This document shows, in pieces, positions 1 to 8,242 of a stretch of DNA of 64,000 bases; position 1 is the first letter of the stretch, and every line of letters begins with the position of its first letter. The notes beneath the pieces are model-generated. The model did no database searches, was not told where the DNA came from, and saw only the letters and a program-made list of their open reading frames with translations. The DNA comes from JBOFDK01 sp051646925. Its GTDB lineage: Bacteria > Bacillota > Clostridia > Lachnospirales > Cellulosilyticaceae. The stretch spans positions 11,171 through 75,170 of the forward strand of contig JBOFDK010000110.1 in NCBI GenBank assembly GCA_051646925.1. The letters are read 5' to 3'. The translations under genes and the position numbers were made by a program.

Positions 1-94
1 TTTATATTTAACTAGCGAAGAAGCGGGATTTATAACAGGTTCACAAATAGTTATAGATGGTGGTATGACAGTAAAAATGATATATGAGGATTAA
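1..94 (+). CDS. C-terminal end of a short-chain dehydrogenase/reductase (partial)
   Basis: The frame opening at base 2 encodes about 30 residues ending at TAA 92-94. It contains the stretch EEAGFITGSQIVIDGGMT, the classic C-terminal signature of FabG-like SDR oxidoreductases (S-x-x-A-x-x-[IV]-T-G-x-x-[IL]-x-[IV]-D-G-G). The catalytic Tyr/Lys and the NAD(P) site lie outside the window, so the substrate cannot be told. The following gene starts 2 bp after the stop, so the two are probably co-transcribed. Confidence 0.75.
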   Translation, partial: LYLTSEEAGFITGSQIVIDGGMTVKMIYED

Positions 95-96
95 AA

Positions 97-654
97 ATGA
101 TAAAACAATCTAAAGATTATGTTAAAACAATGAAAAAAAAATATCTTCTAAAGTCAGTACTTTGGGGGAGTATAGTGTGTATCATTTTTCTAGTAGGCAT
201 TGTACTTATGAAAAAAAGAGCAAGTGAGTTTACATTAGTTGCGGCATTATTTATTTTGCCATTCTCACTTTATTTAACGCGTTATTTTGCATTTTTTAAA
301 TATAAAGACCCAAATATTAAAAATTCTGAAATGTTTGAAAAAATGAAAGGTACATATGGTTTATATCATAGTGCTATTTTTCCAGAAAGTGAAACTCTGT
401 ATATTGACCATGTTGTTGTAACAGCAAGAACAATTTATTTTGTATCAGAAAGCGAAGAAACATTAACTAAAGCAAAACAAATATTCCCGGTTAGATTTAA
501 AGGTAAGGGAATGGATGAAGGACAGTTAAAATATATTTATGCAAAAGACAAAACATCTATAAAAAATGCTAGTTTGAAAATTCAAAAAGATGCATGTTAT
601 ACAGATGAAAATTTAACACGATACAATAAAATTATTGAAGCGATGTTAATGTAA
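97..654 (+). CDS. small membrane protein of unknown function (185 aa)
   Basis: I do not recognise the family. Two hydrophobic segments near the N-terminus (about residues 20-38 and 45-63) form a membrane hairpin. A soluble C-terminal domain of about 110 residues follows, with mixed strand/helix composition and no Cys-, His- or nucleotide-binding motif I can name. It starts 2 bp after an SDR gene and ends 14 bp before an RluA-type synthase gene, so it sits in a tight three-gene run. The start follows the upstream stop so closely that translational coupling is likely. Confidence 0.75.
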   Translation: MIKQSKDYVKTMKKKYLLKSVLWGSIVCIIFLVGIVLMKKRASEFTLVAALFILPFSLYLTRYFAFFKYKDPNIKNSEMFEKMKGTYGLYHSAIFPESETLYIDHVVVTARTIYFVSESEETLTKAKQIFPVRFKGKGMDEGQLKYIYAKDKTSIKNASLKIQKDACYTDENLTRYNKIIEAMLM

Positions 655-668
655 ACTAGGAGAGTTAT

Positions 669-1637
669 ATGAAAGAAATTATTGTATCAGCTATTGAGGC
701 AAACCAGCGTTTAGATAAGTTTTTGCTAAAATATTTAAATAAATGTTCTAAAGGATATTTATACAAATGTATGAGAACAAATAAAATAAAATTAAATGGT
801 AAAAAACCAAAAGGTAGTGAAGTGATTTTAGAAGGAGATACGATTAGAGTTTTTTTACTTGATGAAAAAATACAGACACTTATAGAAGTAAAAGAAGCTA
901 AACTAACACCTATTTCGTTCAAAGTTGTATATGAAGATGACAATGTATTGATTATCGATAAGCCATTAGGATTATTGACTCAAAAAGATAAAAAAGATGG
1001 GCATAGTTTGGCTGATGAAGTTCGTTCTTATTTTTTGGGAAAAGAAACGGACTATGATGAAATATTAGGTTTTACACCTGCGCCATGTAATAGACTAGAT
1101 CGTAATACTTGTGGCATTGTACTTGTGGGAAAAAATCTTCCAGCTACACAAGCGCTAAGTGAACTTATAAAAACTAAACAAATATCAAAATATTATATGA
1201 CAATTGTTATGGGACAAATAAAATCACCTATAATTTTAAAAGGATATCATATTAAATCAGAAGATAAGAATCAAGTACAAATATTTGATAAACCAGTAGA
1301 AGGTGCAAAGCCTGTAGAAACTAGAATAGTGCCAATTAAAACAAATGGACGACATACATTAGTTGAAGTGCAATTAATTACAGGAAAAACACATCAAATT
1401 AGAGCGCACTTAAGACAAATAGGACATCCGATTATAGGAGATTCGAAATACGGAGACAGCGTTGAAAACACATATTTTAAATCATGTTATGGTTTACATC
1501 ATCAGTTTTTGTGTGCATATAAAATTAAATTTGAAATTTGTAAATCTCCAATCGAATATTTGCAAGATAGAGTTTTTACTGTTACAGTTCCTAAAATATA
1601 TAGTGAAATATGTAAAGATGAAGGACTTATTAAGTAA
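669..1637 (+). CDS. RluA-family 23S rRNA pseudouridine synthase
   Basis: Isomerises uridine to pseudouridine in large-subunit rRNA. An S4 RNA-binding domain occupies about residues 12-65 (RLDKFLLKYL at the start). The catalytic domain carries the family motif NRLDRNTCG with catalytic Asp144 (the usual form is HRLDRDTSG) and the C-terminal GKTHQIRAHL motif. The length of 322 aa fits RluC/RluD-type enzymes with an S4 domain; sequence alone does not fix which uridine is modified. The start is supported by the ribosome binding site AGGAGA 8-9 bases upstream. Confidence 0.93.
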   Translation: MKEIIVSAIEANQRLDKFLLKYLNKCSKGYLYKCMRTNKIKLNGKKPKGSEVILEGDTIRVFLLDEKIQTLIEVKEAKLTPISFKVVYEDDNVLIIDKPLGLLTQKDKKDGHSLADEVRSYFLGKETDYDEILGFTPAPCNRLDRNTCGIVLVGKNLPATQALSELIKTKQISKYYMTIVMGQIKSPIILKGYHIKSEDKNQVQIFDKPVEGAKPVETRIVPIKTNGRHTLVEVQLITGKTHQIRAHLRQIGHPIIGDSKYGDSVENTYFKSCYGLHHQFLCAYKIKFEICKSPIEYLQDRVFTVTVPKIYSEICKDEGLIK

Positions 1638-2259
1638 CAATTTCAAATGGTGAAAAATTAAAATCATTTAAATGTTTAGAACATTCATTAGCCGAAAAAC
1701 AATCACCTAATAATAAAAATATAGTACGAGCTTCTTTGAAACGTTTTCTCATATACAAAATAATAGCAGCTTCTTCAACATGGCGAAGTCCTTGTTGTTT
1801 GGCGGCAGAATCAGTGCATTTAGAAAAACTTTCAAAAGCTTGTTTTGGGCGATTAAGTTTTAAATAGCAATAACCTAAACAATCAAATAAATTAAGTTTT
1901 TTATAAATATGAAGTGCTTTAATAGTGTCAAAATGATAATAAAAATAAGCGGCTTTTTTTAAGTCGTTATGAAGCATAGCAATTTTTGCACCTTCTACGT
2001 AAAGGTTATTATTATATGCAGTTTCTAAAGCATCAGAAGTTAAGCCAAGTTTTTCATAAGCATATACTAAGTGACGATATTTGGAAGCATGTTTAAAACA
2101 ATCGACAGCTTGAATATAGTAGCCTTCTTTGTAAAAAAGAGTGCCTGCAAAAAAAGAAAGCCCACATTTCTTAAGGAAAAAGGCTTTCTTTTTATTTGAA
2201 AGCTTAAAAAAACTAGGACCTGTCCGTAAAAGTCTTATAATAAAAATAAAATATGCCAA
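1630..2259 (-). CDS. TPR-like helical repeat protein, hypothetical
   Basis: 209 aa on the minus strand, overlapping the end of the RluA gene tail-to-tail by 8 bp. From about residue 35 onward it consists of repeated ~33-residue helix-turn-helix units rich in Y, A, F and L (for example AGTLFYKEGYYIQAVDCFKHA and FDCLGYCYLKLNRPKQAFES), which reads as a degenerate TPR solenoid, a protein-protein interaction fold. The start is TTG, preceded by a strong AGGGGGG ribosome binding site. It is transcribed divergently from recU. The binding partner is unknown. Confidence 0.7.
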   Translation of the reverse strand: MAYFIFIIRLLRTGPSFFKLSNKKKAFFLKKCGLSFFAGTLFYKEGYYIQAVDCFKHASKYRHLVYAYEKLGLTSDALETAYNNNLYVEGAKIAMLHNDLKKAAYFYYHFDTIKALHIYKKLNLFDCLGYCYLKLNRPKQAFESFSKCTDSAAKQQGLRHVEEAAIILYMRKRFKEARTIFLLLGDCFSANECSKHLNDFNFSPFEIVT

Positions 2260-2339
2260 ATTTATCCCCCCCTAAAAATAAAAATACATAACAATATATT
2301 ACCAAATATTACCAAAAATAGCAAGAAAAGAGGAAAAAA

Positions 2340-2894
2340 ATGGGTTATTGGAATACACGAGGTTTAAGAGGTAGTGGTTTAGAAGAACTTATTAACGTTA
2401 CAAATGAACTGTACCAAGATAAAAAAATGGCACTAGTTCAAAAAATACCAACGCCGATAACACCAATTACGATAGACAAAAGTAAAGGTGTTATTACACT
2501 TGCATATTTTGAACAAAAAAGTACAGTAGACTATATTGGAGTAGTACAAGGTGTTGCTATTTGTTTTGATGCAAAAGAAACAACGAAAGAATCATTGCCA
2601 CTTGCAAATATTCATGAACATCAAATTGTTTATATGGAGCAGTTTATAGAGCAAGAGGGAGAAGCTTTTTTTATAGTGAATTTTCAAAAACATGAAGCGT
2701 ATTATATTCTTCCGATAGAATGTGTAAGAGCGTATTATGATAATGCACAAAAAGGTGGACGTAAATCTATTCCGCATAAAGCATTTTCAGAAAAGTTAAA
2801 AATTCCAGTAGAAAATGGACTGTATATAAATTATATAAAGACACTTAGTTATTATATGGAACATAAAGATGAATTTGTATGGATATTTGAATAA
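2340..2894 (+). CDS. recU: RecU Holliday junction resolvase
   Basis: Cuts four-way DNA junctions during homologous recombination and chromosome segregation in Gram-positive bacteria. The N-terminus GYWNTRGLRGSGLEELI and the nuclease core FEQKSTVDYIGV...CFDAKE (Asp64, Asp77, Lys79, Glu80) are characteristic of RecU, a PD-(D/E)XK-fold enzyme. At 184 aa it is near the family's usual ~200. In many Bacillota recU neighbours a penicillin-binding protein gene; here the downstream gene is instead a glycoside hydrolase-like protein. The start follows an AGAGGA-type ribosome binding site. Confidence 0.9.
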   Translation: MGYWNTRGLRGSGLEELINVTNELYQDKKMALVQKIPTPITPITIDKSKGVITLAYFEQKSTVDYIGVVQGVAICFDAKETTKESLPLANIHEHQIVYMEQFIEQEGEAFFIVNFQKHEAYYILPIECVRAYYDNAQKGGRKSIPHKAFSEKLKIPVENGLYINYIKTLSYYMEHKDEFVWIFE

Positions 2895-2935
2895 AATAAA
2901 TTAAATAAGACGATAATCCCAATGAGGTGAAGAAG

Positions 2936-4159
2936 ATGAAAAAACAAATTCTTATAGGGATTATTCTTATAAGTGGAATACTTACATTAGCTAACCGTAC
3001 GAATAGACTAGAAGAAGTAGTAGAAGTTAGTAACATTCCACTAGAAACAAATTATAAAATGCAAAATTTTTATATTCCAGAAAATGTATCAGCAGGACAC
3101 TATGAAAATGAAAATGGTGTGTATCTAGGTGCATATATAGAAAAAAATCAAGATGTAGAAAATGATATGGAAATGTATGAACAAATAATGGGGCAAGATA
3201 TGGCCTTTAGAGTATTTCAATATAAAGAAACAGGTGATATTGGAAATAGGCAAATATTAGAATGTATTGCAAGTAATCAAGTTCCGTATATTAAAGTGCT
3301 TCCTAATAAATATTATGATTTGATGCCGATATATGAAATGATTGGTGATTTAAATAATCGTTATGAAACTACAGTATTTATAGAATTGTTTCCAGTAGAT
3401 AGCAGAGTTGATGATGTAGAAATGTATTTGGAGTATTATGAAAATGCATACAAGATTCTTAAAAAATATGTACAAGATTGTGTAATTGTTTGGAGTGTAG
3501 ATACAAATACAGTTTATGAAAGTAGTTTGTACTATCCTGGCAATCATCTTGTAGACTGGATAGGATTAAATGTTGTAGTGCCAAGTGTAAATGCAGATAT
3601 ATCACATGATAGTTTAGCTGAAATTCCAAAAGAAGAAATTGATTTTTGGTATAAAACTTATCAACAAGAAAAACCGCTTATGTTCTCAAACGTTGCGGTA
3701 CCACATTTTTCGAGAGTAAATCATACGTATACTATTGAAGATGCAAAAAATAAATTAACATATTTTTACGATACTGCATTAAATATGTATCCCCGTATTC
3801 GTGCGGTGCTATATACTGATATTGATATGTCTCAAGTAAGTAGTAATGGAAAAGAAGATTATAGGTTAACTAGTCAGAAAAAAATTACAGATCATATGAA
3901 TAAGTTATTAAATCAATCACGATTTTTAAGTGAAGTAGAAAAAAATGATGCTTTGACAATTGGACAACAAATATTATATACAGTTCCATCGTATGAAATT
4001 AATGGAAATATATATATAACAGAAGAGCAGTTAGAATTTGTCTGTAAGTATAAAGAACTTATATCATATATTCCATGTATTATGGATGATACAGAAGTTA
4101 AATATTATGATTTAGAACAATTAGTAAATGACCAATTAGGTATTATTAATATTAATTAA
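2936..4159 (+). CDS. membrane-anchored GH26-like glycosyl hydrolase
   Basis: An N-terminal uncleaved signal or anchor (KKQILIGIILISGILTLA) points to the cell surface. The body resembles glycoside hydrolase family 26 (beta-mannanase-like): a ...YYPGNHLVDWIGLNVV... block as in the conserved x-W-x-G-x-x-Y-V-D-W-I-G region, an FIELFP stretch with a possible acid/base Glu, and a C-terminal RIRAVLYTDID strand. The usual nucleophile region reads MFSNVAVPHFS, with no obvious Glu, so catalysis is doubtful. The last ~90 residues look like a stalk or copper-amine-oxidase-like tail. ATG 2936 is preferred over GTG 2927 because the GAGGTG ribosome binding site overlaps the latter. Confidence 0.6.
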   Translation: MKKQILIGIILISGILTLANRTNRLEEVVEVSNIPLETNYKMQNFYIPENVSAGHYENENGVYLGAYIEKNQDVENDMEMYEQIMGQDMAFRVFQYKETGDIGNRQILECIASNQVPYIKVLPNKYYDLMPIYEMIGDLNNRYETTVFIELFPVDSRVDDVEMYLEYYENAYKILKKYVQDCVIVWSVDTNTVYESSLYYPGNHLVDWIGLNVVVPSVNADISHDSLAEIPKEEIDFWYKTYQQEKPLMFSNVAVPHFSRVNHTYTIEDAKNKLTYFYDTALNMYPRIRAVLYTDIDMSQVSSNGKEDYRLTSQKKITDHMNKLLNQSRFLSEVEKNDALTIGQQILYTVPSYEINGNIYITEEQLEFVCKYKELISYIPCIMDDTEVKYYDLEQLVNDQLGIININ

Positions 4160-4172
4160 TATGTCAAATGAG

Positions 4173-4207
4173 AGCATCACTAGAAATAGTCTAGTGGTGC
4201 TTTTATT
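4173..4207 (+). terminator. intrinsic terminator after the GH26-like gene
   Basis: A 12-bp inverted repeat (AGCATCACTAGA, 4173-4184, against TCTAGTGGTGCT, 4190-4201, one G-U pair) has a five-base loop and is followed by TTTATTT. It separates the GH26-like gene from walJ. Confidence 0.8.
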
Positions 4208-4267
4208 TAATATTTTTGGTATGATAAGAAAAGAATATAAAATAGATAGCACCAGTGGAGGATAAGC

Positions 4268-5077
4268 ATGAATTTTAGATTAACAACAATTGCAAGTGGA
4301 AGTAGCGGGAATTGTACTTTTTTAGAAGCTGGCCAAATAAGAATATTGATAGATGCAGGCATTAGCGGCAAAAAAGTACTACAAGGCCTAAGTGATTTAG
4401 AAATAGAACATGATTCGATTCAAGGTATATTTATTACACATGAGCATAGTGACCATATTAAAGGTGTAGGAATTATTAGCCGTAAGTTAAATATTCCGAT
4501 TTATGCTACGAAATTAACATGGGAACATATGCTTAATGAACAATCGTTAGGAAAAATTGCAGAAGAAAATATTAAGCATATTGAAAAAGAAATAGAAATG
4601 AATATAGGTAAGTTAAGTATTAAACCATATGAAATTTTTCATGATGCCGTAGATCCTGTAGGTTATGTGTTTTCATACAAAGATAAAAAAATTGCATTAG
4701 CTACAGACCTTGGAAAAGTGGACAGAAAATTAGTTGAAAATTTATACGGCGTAAACGGTATATTACTGGAATTTAATCATGATATTAATATGCTAGAAGT
4801 AGGGCCTTATCCATATAGTTTGAAAAAACGTATATTAGGTGATTCAGGGCATTTAAGCAATGAACTTGCAGCAAAAGTACTTACACATATATACCACGAT
4901 CAGTTGCAGTGGGTAATTTTAGGGCATTTAAGCAAAGACAATAATATGCCTGATTTGGCATACATAACTGCAAAAAACGCATTAGAGAAAAAAAATATTT
5001 ATATTGGTCAACATATTGAAGTTACAGTGGCAAATCGTGATAACATAACACCTATGCATAATGTACTTATGGATTAA
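4268..5077 (+). CDS. walJ: WalJ/YycJ-type metallo-beta-lactamase-fold hydrolase
   Basis: 269 aa metallo-beta-lactamase-fold protein of the YycJ/WalJ family, thought to act on nucleic acids (5'-3' DNA exonuclease activity has been reported for relatives) and often linked to the WalKR regulon. The start TTIASGSSGNCTFLE and the metal motif HEHSDH (His58-His63) are diagnostic. Further ligands are visible as the FHDAVDPVGY histidine, LATDLG aspartate and a C-terminal GHLSKDN histidine. Here it is not beside walRK, which is unusual but not rare in clostridia. The ATG follows GGAGGA. Confidence 0.88.
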   Translation: MNFRLTTIASGSSGNCTFLEAGQIRILIDAGISGKKVLQGLSDLEIEHDSIQGIFITHEHSDHIKGVGIISRKLNIPIYATKLTWEHMLNEQSLGKIAEENIKHIEKEIEMNIGKLSIKPYEIFHDAVDPVGYVFSYKDKKIALATDLGKVDRKLVENLYGVNGILLEFNHDINMLEVGPYPYSLKKRILGDSGHLSNELAAKVLTHIYHDQLQWVILGHLSKDNNMPDLAYITAKNALEKKNIYIGQHIEVTVANRDNITPMHNVLMD

Positions 5078-5149
5078 TAGGAATAAAAAAAGCATAATTG
5101 GAAAAACATACATAGATAGAAGACATAAAACAAACGATGAGGTGAAATA

Positions 5150-6634
5150 GTGAAAACATCGGTAGTCAGTCATCATATGTATTTTTTCCCGTTTACATGG
5201 GAAGGGGAATTGGCACCAAATAAAAGAAGTATGCTGAAAAATCACGAAAGTCAATCTACAATGGAAGAAAATTTGATATCTTGGAAACGTAGAGATAGAG
5301 ATATTATTGTAGATAGGCAATACAATGAATTAGTTTATTTTTATAAACCTGTACAGTCAGTTCTTTATGAATATCAAAATAGTAAAATTATTAAAATATT
5401 TGATAAAGTAGAACGTCATGAAGATGATTATTTAGAAGTGATGGTGGAGGATAAAAAATATATACTTTCAGTTGAAGAAATAAGTCTAAAACTTTATAAA
5501 AATGGAATTGGTATTTTAAGTATTGAAGTAATAAACAATAAGTATGAAGCATTAGATGATATTATTGCGATTAATAGTATCGGCAAATGTGTATATCCTT
5601 ATAGCTTGCCTATTGAAGAAGCTCAAAATGATTATTTTCCACAAGAAATTAAGATACAAATAGCTAAAAAATGTATTACAGAAAAATTTGATAAAAACTA
5701 TAAAAAGAATATAATGTGTATAACAGACTTTTTAATGGGGATTTTGGGACCTAGTTTTTCAAATAACAAACAAACTGAAGAAAAAAATATAATAAATATT
5801 GACCCGCTATTTAGTAACAGAATGTATACTGTATGTGTTTATAAAAACGATGAATTATTAAGCGCAATTCAGCAGAAAAAAATAGAAGATACTTTATTTC
5901 ATACGTTTATATTATGTAGTAAACAAGATAATGTTTTTGGTGTTACCAAAATTCATTTGGACAATATATCGTATAGTATCGGAAGATTTTCATTTATAGG
6001 AGTAACGAAATATGATTATCCATATAAAATGTTTAATGAACTAGCAACGCTCGCAGTTTTACAAAGAGCCTCTTTATTACATTTTTCAAATCAGTTAGCA
6101 TGGATATCTACGCTTCCTAAAATACAACTTATAGAAGGAATTCGTAAGTTGTATGAGATTTATGTTCAATTTATTAACCAAATGTATTTTGATGAAGTGA
6201 CAGTGGATATGCAAGGTAGTGCGCTTTATGAAGCTTTAGTAAAAGAATTACGAATCAAAGAGGAGCTTGCAGAACTTGATTTTGAAATGCGTGAAGTTCA
6301 TGAATATAGTTCGATTATTCAAAAACAACAATCGCAAAAACGAATGGATTTTCTAGCAATTGTCGGAGCATTACTTGTATTACCAACTTTTGTAACAGGT
6401 TTTTTTGGAATGAATATTTTAGAAGATCGTTTTATGAAATGGTGGATGCATGAAGATGTATGGTTGTTTTTGAATAGTTATTTATTGCTACCAGTTGTTA
6501 TTATTTTATTTATATATAGCTGTGCAATTAAAGGTTTTAAAAGTGGTAAAATTGGCAGGCAAGTGTTACTTGGTTTAATGGCTATTAGTATGTTAGTATT
6601 AATGACAAGAGGATGTGGACTTGTTAGAATGTAA
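5150..6634 (+). CDS. CorA-like membrane protein with a divergent N-terminal domain
   Basis: 494 aa with a GTG start behind a GAGGTG ribosome binding site. The C-terminal ~110 residues match the CorA magnesium-channel membrane module: a long helix (QKRMDFLAIVGALLVLPTFV) leads to GFFGMN (the GMN signature, about residues 420-422), an acidic loop (HEDVW) and a second membrane helix. The N-terminal ~380 residues are not recognisably CorA-like and are longer than in CorA (~320 aa total). A third hydrophobic segment follows the second helix, also atypical. Divalent-cation transport is an inference from the GMN motif only. Confidence 0.65.
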   Translation: MKTSVVSHHMYFFPFTWEGELAPNKRSMLKNHESQSTMEENLISWKRRDRDIIVDRQYNELVYFYKPVQSVLYEYQNSKIIKIFDKVERHEDDYLEVMVEDKKYILSVEEISLKLYKNGIGILSIEVINNKYEALDDIIAINSIGKCVYPYSLPIEEAQNDYFPQEIKIQIAKKCITEKFDKNYKKNIMCITDFLMGILGPSFSNNKQTEEKNIINIDPLFSNRMYTVCVYKNDELLSAIQQKKIEDTLFHTFILCSKQDNVFGVTKIHLDNISYSIGRFSFIGVTKYDYPYKMFNELATLAVLQRASLLHFSNQLAWISTLPKIQLIEGIRKLYEIYVQFINQMYFDEVTVDMQGSALYEALVKELRIKEELAELDFEMREVHEYSSIIQKQQSQKRMDFLAIVGALLVLPTFVTGFFGMNILEDRFMKWWMHEDVWLFLNSYLLLPVVIILFIYSCAIKGFKSGKIGRQVLLGLMAISMLVLMTRGCGLVRM

Positions 6635-6654
6635 TATATTTTAATGTTGATGTG

Positions 6655-6682
6655 AAAAGTGCCTTTTTAAAGGCACTTTTTT
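6655..6682 (+). terminator. intrinsic terminator after the CorA-like gene
   Basis: A perfect stem AAAAGTGCCTTT / AAAGGCACTTTT with a short loop runs directly into a T tract (6676-6682). Confidence 0.85.
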
Positions 6683-6705
6683 AATAATTAAAAATTTGTA
6701 TAAAT

Positions 6706-6763
6706 ATTATTTTGAAAATAGAATGTGAATTATTTTGAAAATAGAATGTGAATTATTTTGAAA
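6706..6763 (+). repeat. 23-bp tandem repeat (2.5 copies) upstream of the D-aminopeptidase promoter
   Basis: The unit ATTATTTTGAAAATAGAATG plus TGA starts at 6706 and 6729, and a third partial copy starts at 6752. The TTGAAA of the last copy is the -35 element of the downstream promoter. Confidence 0.8.
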
Positions 6764-6786
6764 TTTTAATGTGTGTTTGCTATACT
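6758..6786 (+). promoter_or_regulatory. sigma-A-type promoter for the D-aminopeptidase/cob cluster
   Basis: TTGAAA (6758-6763), a 17-bp spacer and TATACT (6781-6786) lie 41 bp before the ATG. The -35 lies inside the last unit of a 23-bp tandem repeat. Confidence 0.7.
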
Positions 6787-6826
6787 GAAACTAGATGCTT
6801 TTGAAAAGCAAAAAAGGGGGGAACTT

Positions 6827-7618
6827 ATGAAAATTTTTATAAGTGCAGATATTGAAGGAATTACAGGCGTATCGACATGGGAGGAAGCTGCATTAAATCC
6901 ACCATATGATGCAAGAGAGAGAATGACAAAAGAAGTAGCTAGCGCATGTAGGGGTGCAATTGTAGCGGGCGTAAGAGATGTTATTATAAAAGATGCACAT
7001 GGAAATGGTAAAAATCTAATCTATACAATGTTACCTAAAATTGCAAAAGTAATATCAGGTTGGAGTGGACATCCATATACTATGGTAGAAGGATTAGATG
7101 ATACATTTGATGGTATTGTTTTTATAGGATATCATTCTCACGCAGGCTCAAATGCATCACCATTATCACATACGCTAGACCCTAAAAACATAAAAAATAT
7201 TTATATTAACGAACAAATAGCAAGTGAATTTACAATTTTTAGTTATGCTGCACGTATGCTAAATATACCAATTATAGCAGTTAGTGGTGACGGAGGCTTA
7301 ATTAGAGAAGTAAATAGGCTAGATAAAACAATTCCAACTGTTGCAGTGCAAGAAGGTTTTGGCGGCGCAGTAGTATCGGTGCACCCTAATATTATATTAG
7401 AACGTATTGAACAGGCAGTACAAAAGGGTATTACGAAAATAGAAGAAATAGTAGTACCTCCGATGCCACCACTATTTAATGTTAAGGTGGAATTTAAAAA
7501 ACATAAAGACGCGTATAAATGTTCTTTTTATCCAGGCGCAAAACAAATTGATGAATTTACAATTTCATATACATGCGAGGATTATATGGATGTTTTGAAA
7601 TTGTTATTATTTTTATAA
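6827..7618 (+). CDS. M55-family D-aminopeptidase (DppA-like)
   Basis: A zinc peptidase that releases N-terminal D-amino acids, presumably from peptidoglycan-derived D-Ala peptides, in the cytoplasm. The N-terminus KIFISADIEGITGVSTW carries the conserved Asp8 and Glu10 zinc ligands. Other family motifs are DAHGNGKN, GYHSHAGSNASPLSHT and the E-Q-I-A-SE block. The length (263 aa) is close to DppA (274). ATG 6827 is preferred because GGGGGGAA lies just upstream, while the longer reading frame has no ribosome binding site. It precedes the cob genes but has no obvious metabolic link to them. Confidence 0.88.
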   Translation: MKIFISADIEGITGVSTWEEAALNPPYDARERMTKEVASACRGAIVAGVRDVIIKDAHGNGKNLIYTMLPKIAKVISGWSGHPYTMVEGLDDTFDGIVFIGYHSHAGSNASPLSHTLDPKNIKNIYINEQIASEFTIFSYAARMLNIPIIAVSGDGGLIREVNRLDKTIPTVAVQEGFGGAVVSVHPNIILERIEQAVQKGITKIEEIVVPPMPPLFNVKVEFKKHKDAYKCSFYPGAKQIDEFTISYTCEDYMDVLKLLLFL

Positions 7619-7645
7619 ATATTAACGATAGGCAGGTAAAGTATA

Positions 7646-8221
7646 ATTAAAATTTATTGGGTAAGACATGGTAAAACAAGTGCAAATCAAGAAAACCAGT
7701 ACTATGGAAAACTTGATTTGCGATTAACGCAAGAAGGCATTATGGAAATAAAGCAAATAAAAACTAATTTTAATGACTGTATCAATGTTTATTCAAGTCC
7801 AGCGGCAAGGGCTATAGAAACAGCTAGTATATTATTTAATGGTATTTATTTCAAAGTAGATGCAAGGTTGTTAGAAAGAGATATGGGGATTTTTGAAGGT
7901 TTAGATGATAAAAATTTAAGACAAAAGTATCCTGAAGAACGTAAAGAATGGTATAGCAATTGGAAACAATATGTTATACCAGAAGGCGAAAGTGCTATGA
8001 TGCAGTATGAGCGTGTAGTATCGTTTATTAAAGAATTAGAAAAAGAAAATAAAGATGCAATTGTTATTAGCAATGCAGGAACGATTAGATTGGCGCTTTG
8101 CTATATGTTTGGTGGTAATTTAGATATGTTTTGTAAATTTCATGTAGCGACTGGTGTAGTAGTTGGAACGTATTATGAAAATGACTATTGGTATATGGAT
8201 TTATCACAGGAAAATTATTAA
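7646..8221 (+). CDS. cobC: CobC-like alpha-ribazole phosphatase (histidine phosphatase), apparent AUU start
   Basis: Removes phosphate from alpha-ribazole-5'-phosphate late in cobalamin assembly. The frame from 7640 reads I-I-KIYWVRHGKTSANQENQYYGKLDLRLT, with the phosphohistidine motif RHGKT. No ATG, GTG or TTG lies before it; the first conventional codon (TTG 7718) would delete the catalytic RHG. Reading ATT 7646 as the start gives MKIYWVRHG, the family consensus. The ribosome binding site AGGCAGGTAAAG (7630-7641) sits correctly; ATA 7643 is an alternative. A stop at 7637 bars a longer frame. The genes cobS and cobT follow immediately. Confidence 0.8.
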   Translation: MKIYWVRHGKTSANQENQYYGKLDLRLTQEGIMEIKQIKTNFNDCINVYSSPAARAIETASILFNGIYFKVDARLLERDMGIFEGLDDKNLRQKYPEERKEWYSNWKQYVIPEGESAMMQYERVVSFIKELEKENKDAIVISNAGTIRLALCYMFGGNLDMFCKFHVATGVVVGTYYENDYWYMDLSQENY

Positions 8222-8242
8222 AAAATGAATTAGAGGAATATA

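Noticed and set aside
1462..1653. 63-codon plus-strand frame inside the RluA gene
   Set aside because: It lies in another frame of a well-supported gene and has no motif or ribosome binding site.
6640..6830. Cobalamin riboswitch before the cob cluster
   Set aside because: Only about 190 bp separates the CorA-like gene from the D-aminopeptidase; it holds a terminator, a tandem repeat and a promoter, and no B12-box-like sequence was found. The gaps between cobC, cobS and cobT are too short.
7718..8221. TTG 7718 as the cobC start
   Set aside because: It deletes the catalytic RHG motif, which is plainly encoded upstream in the same frame.
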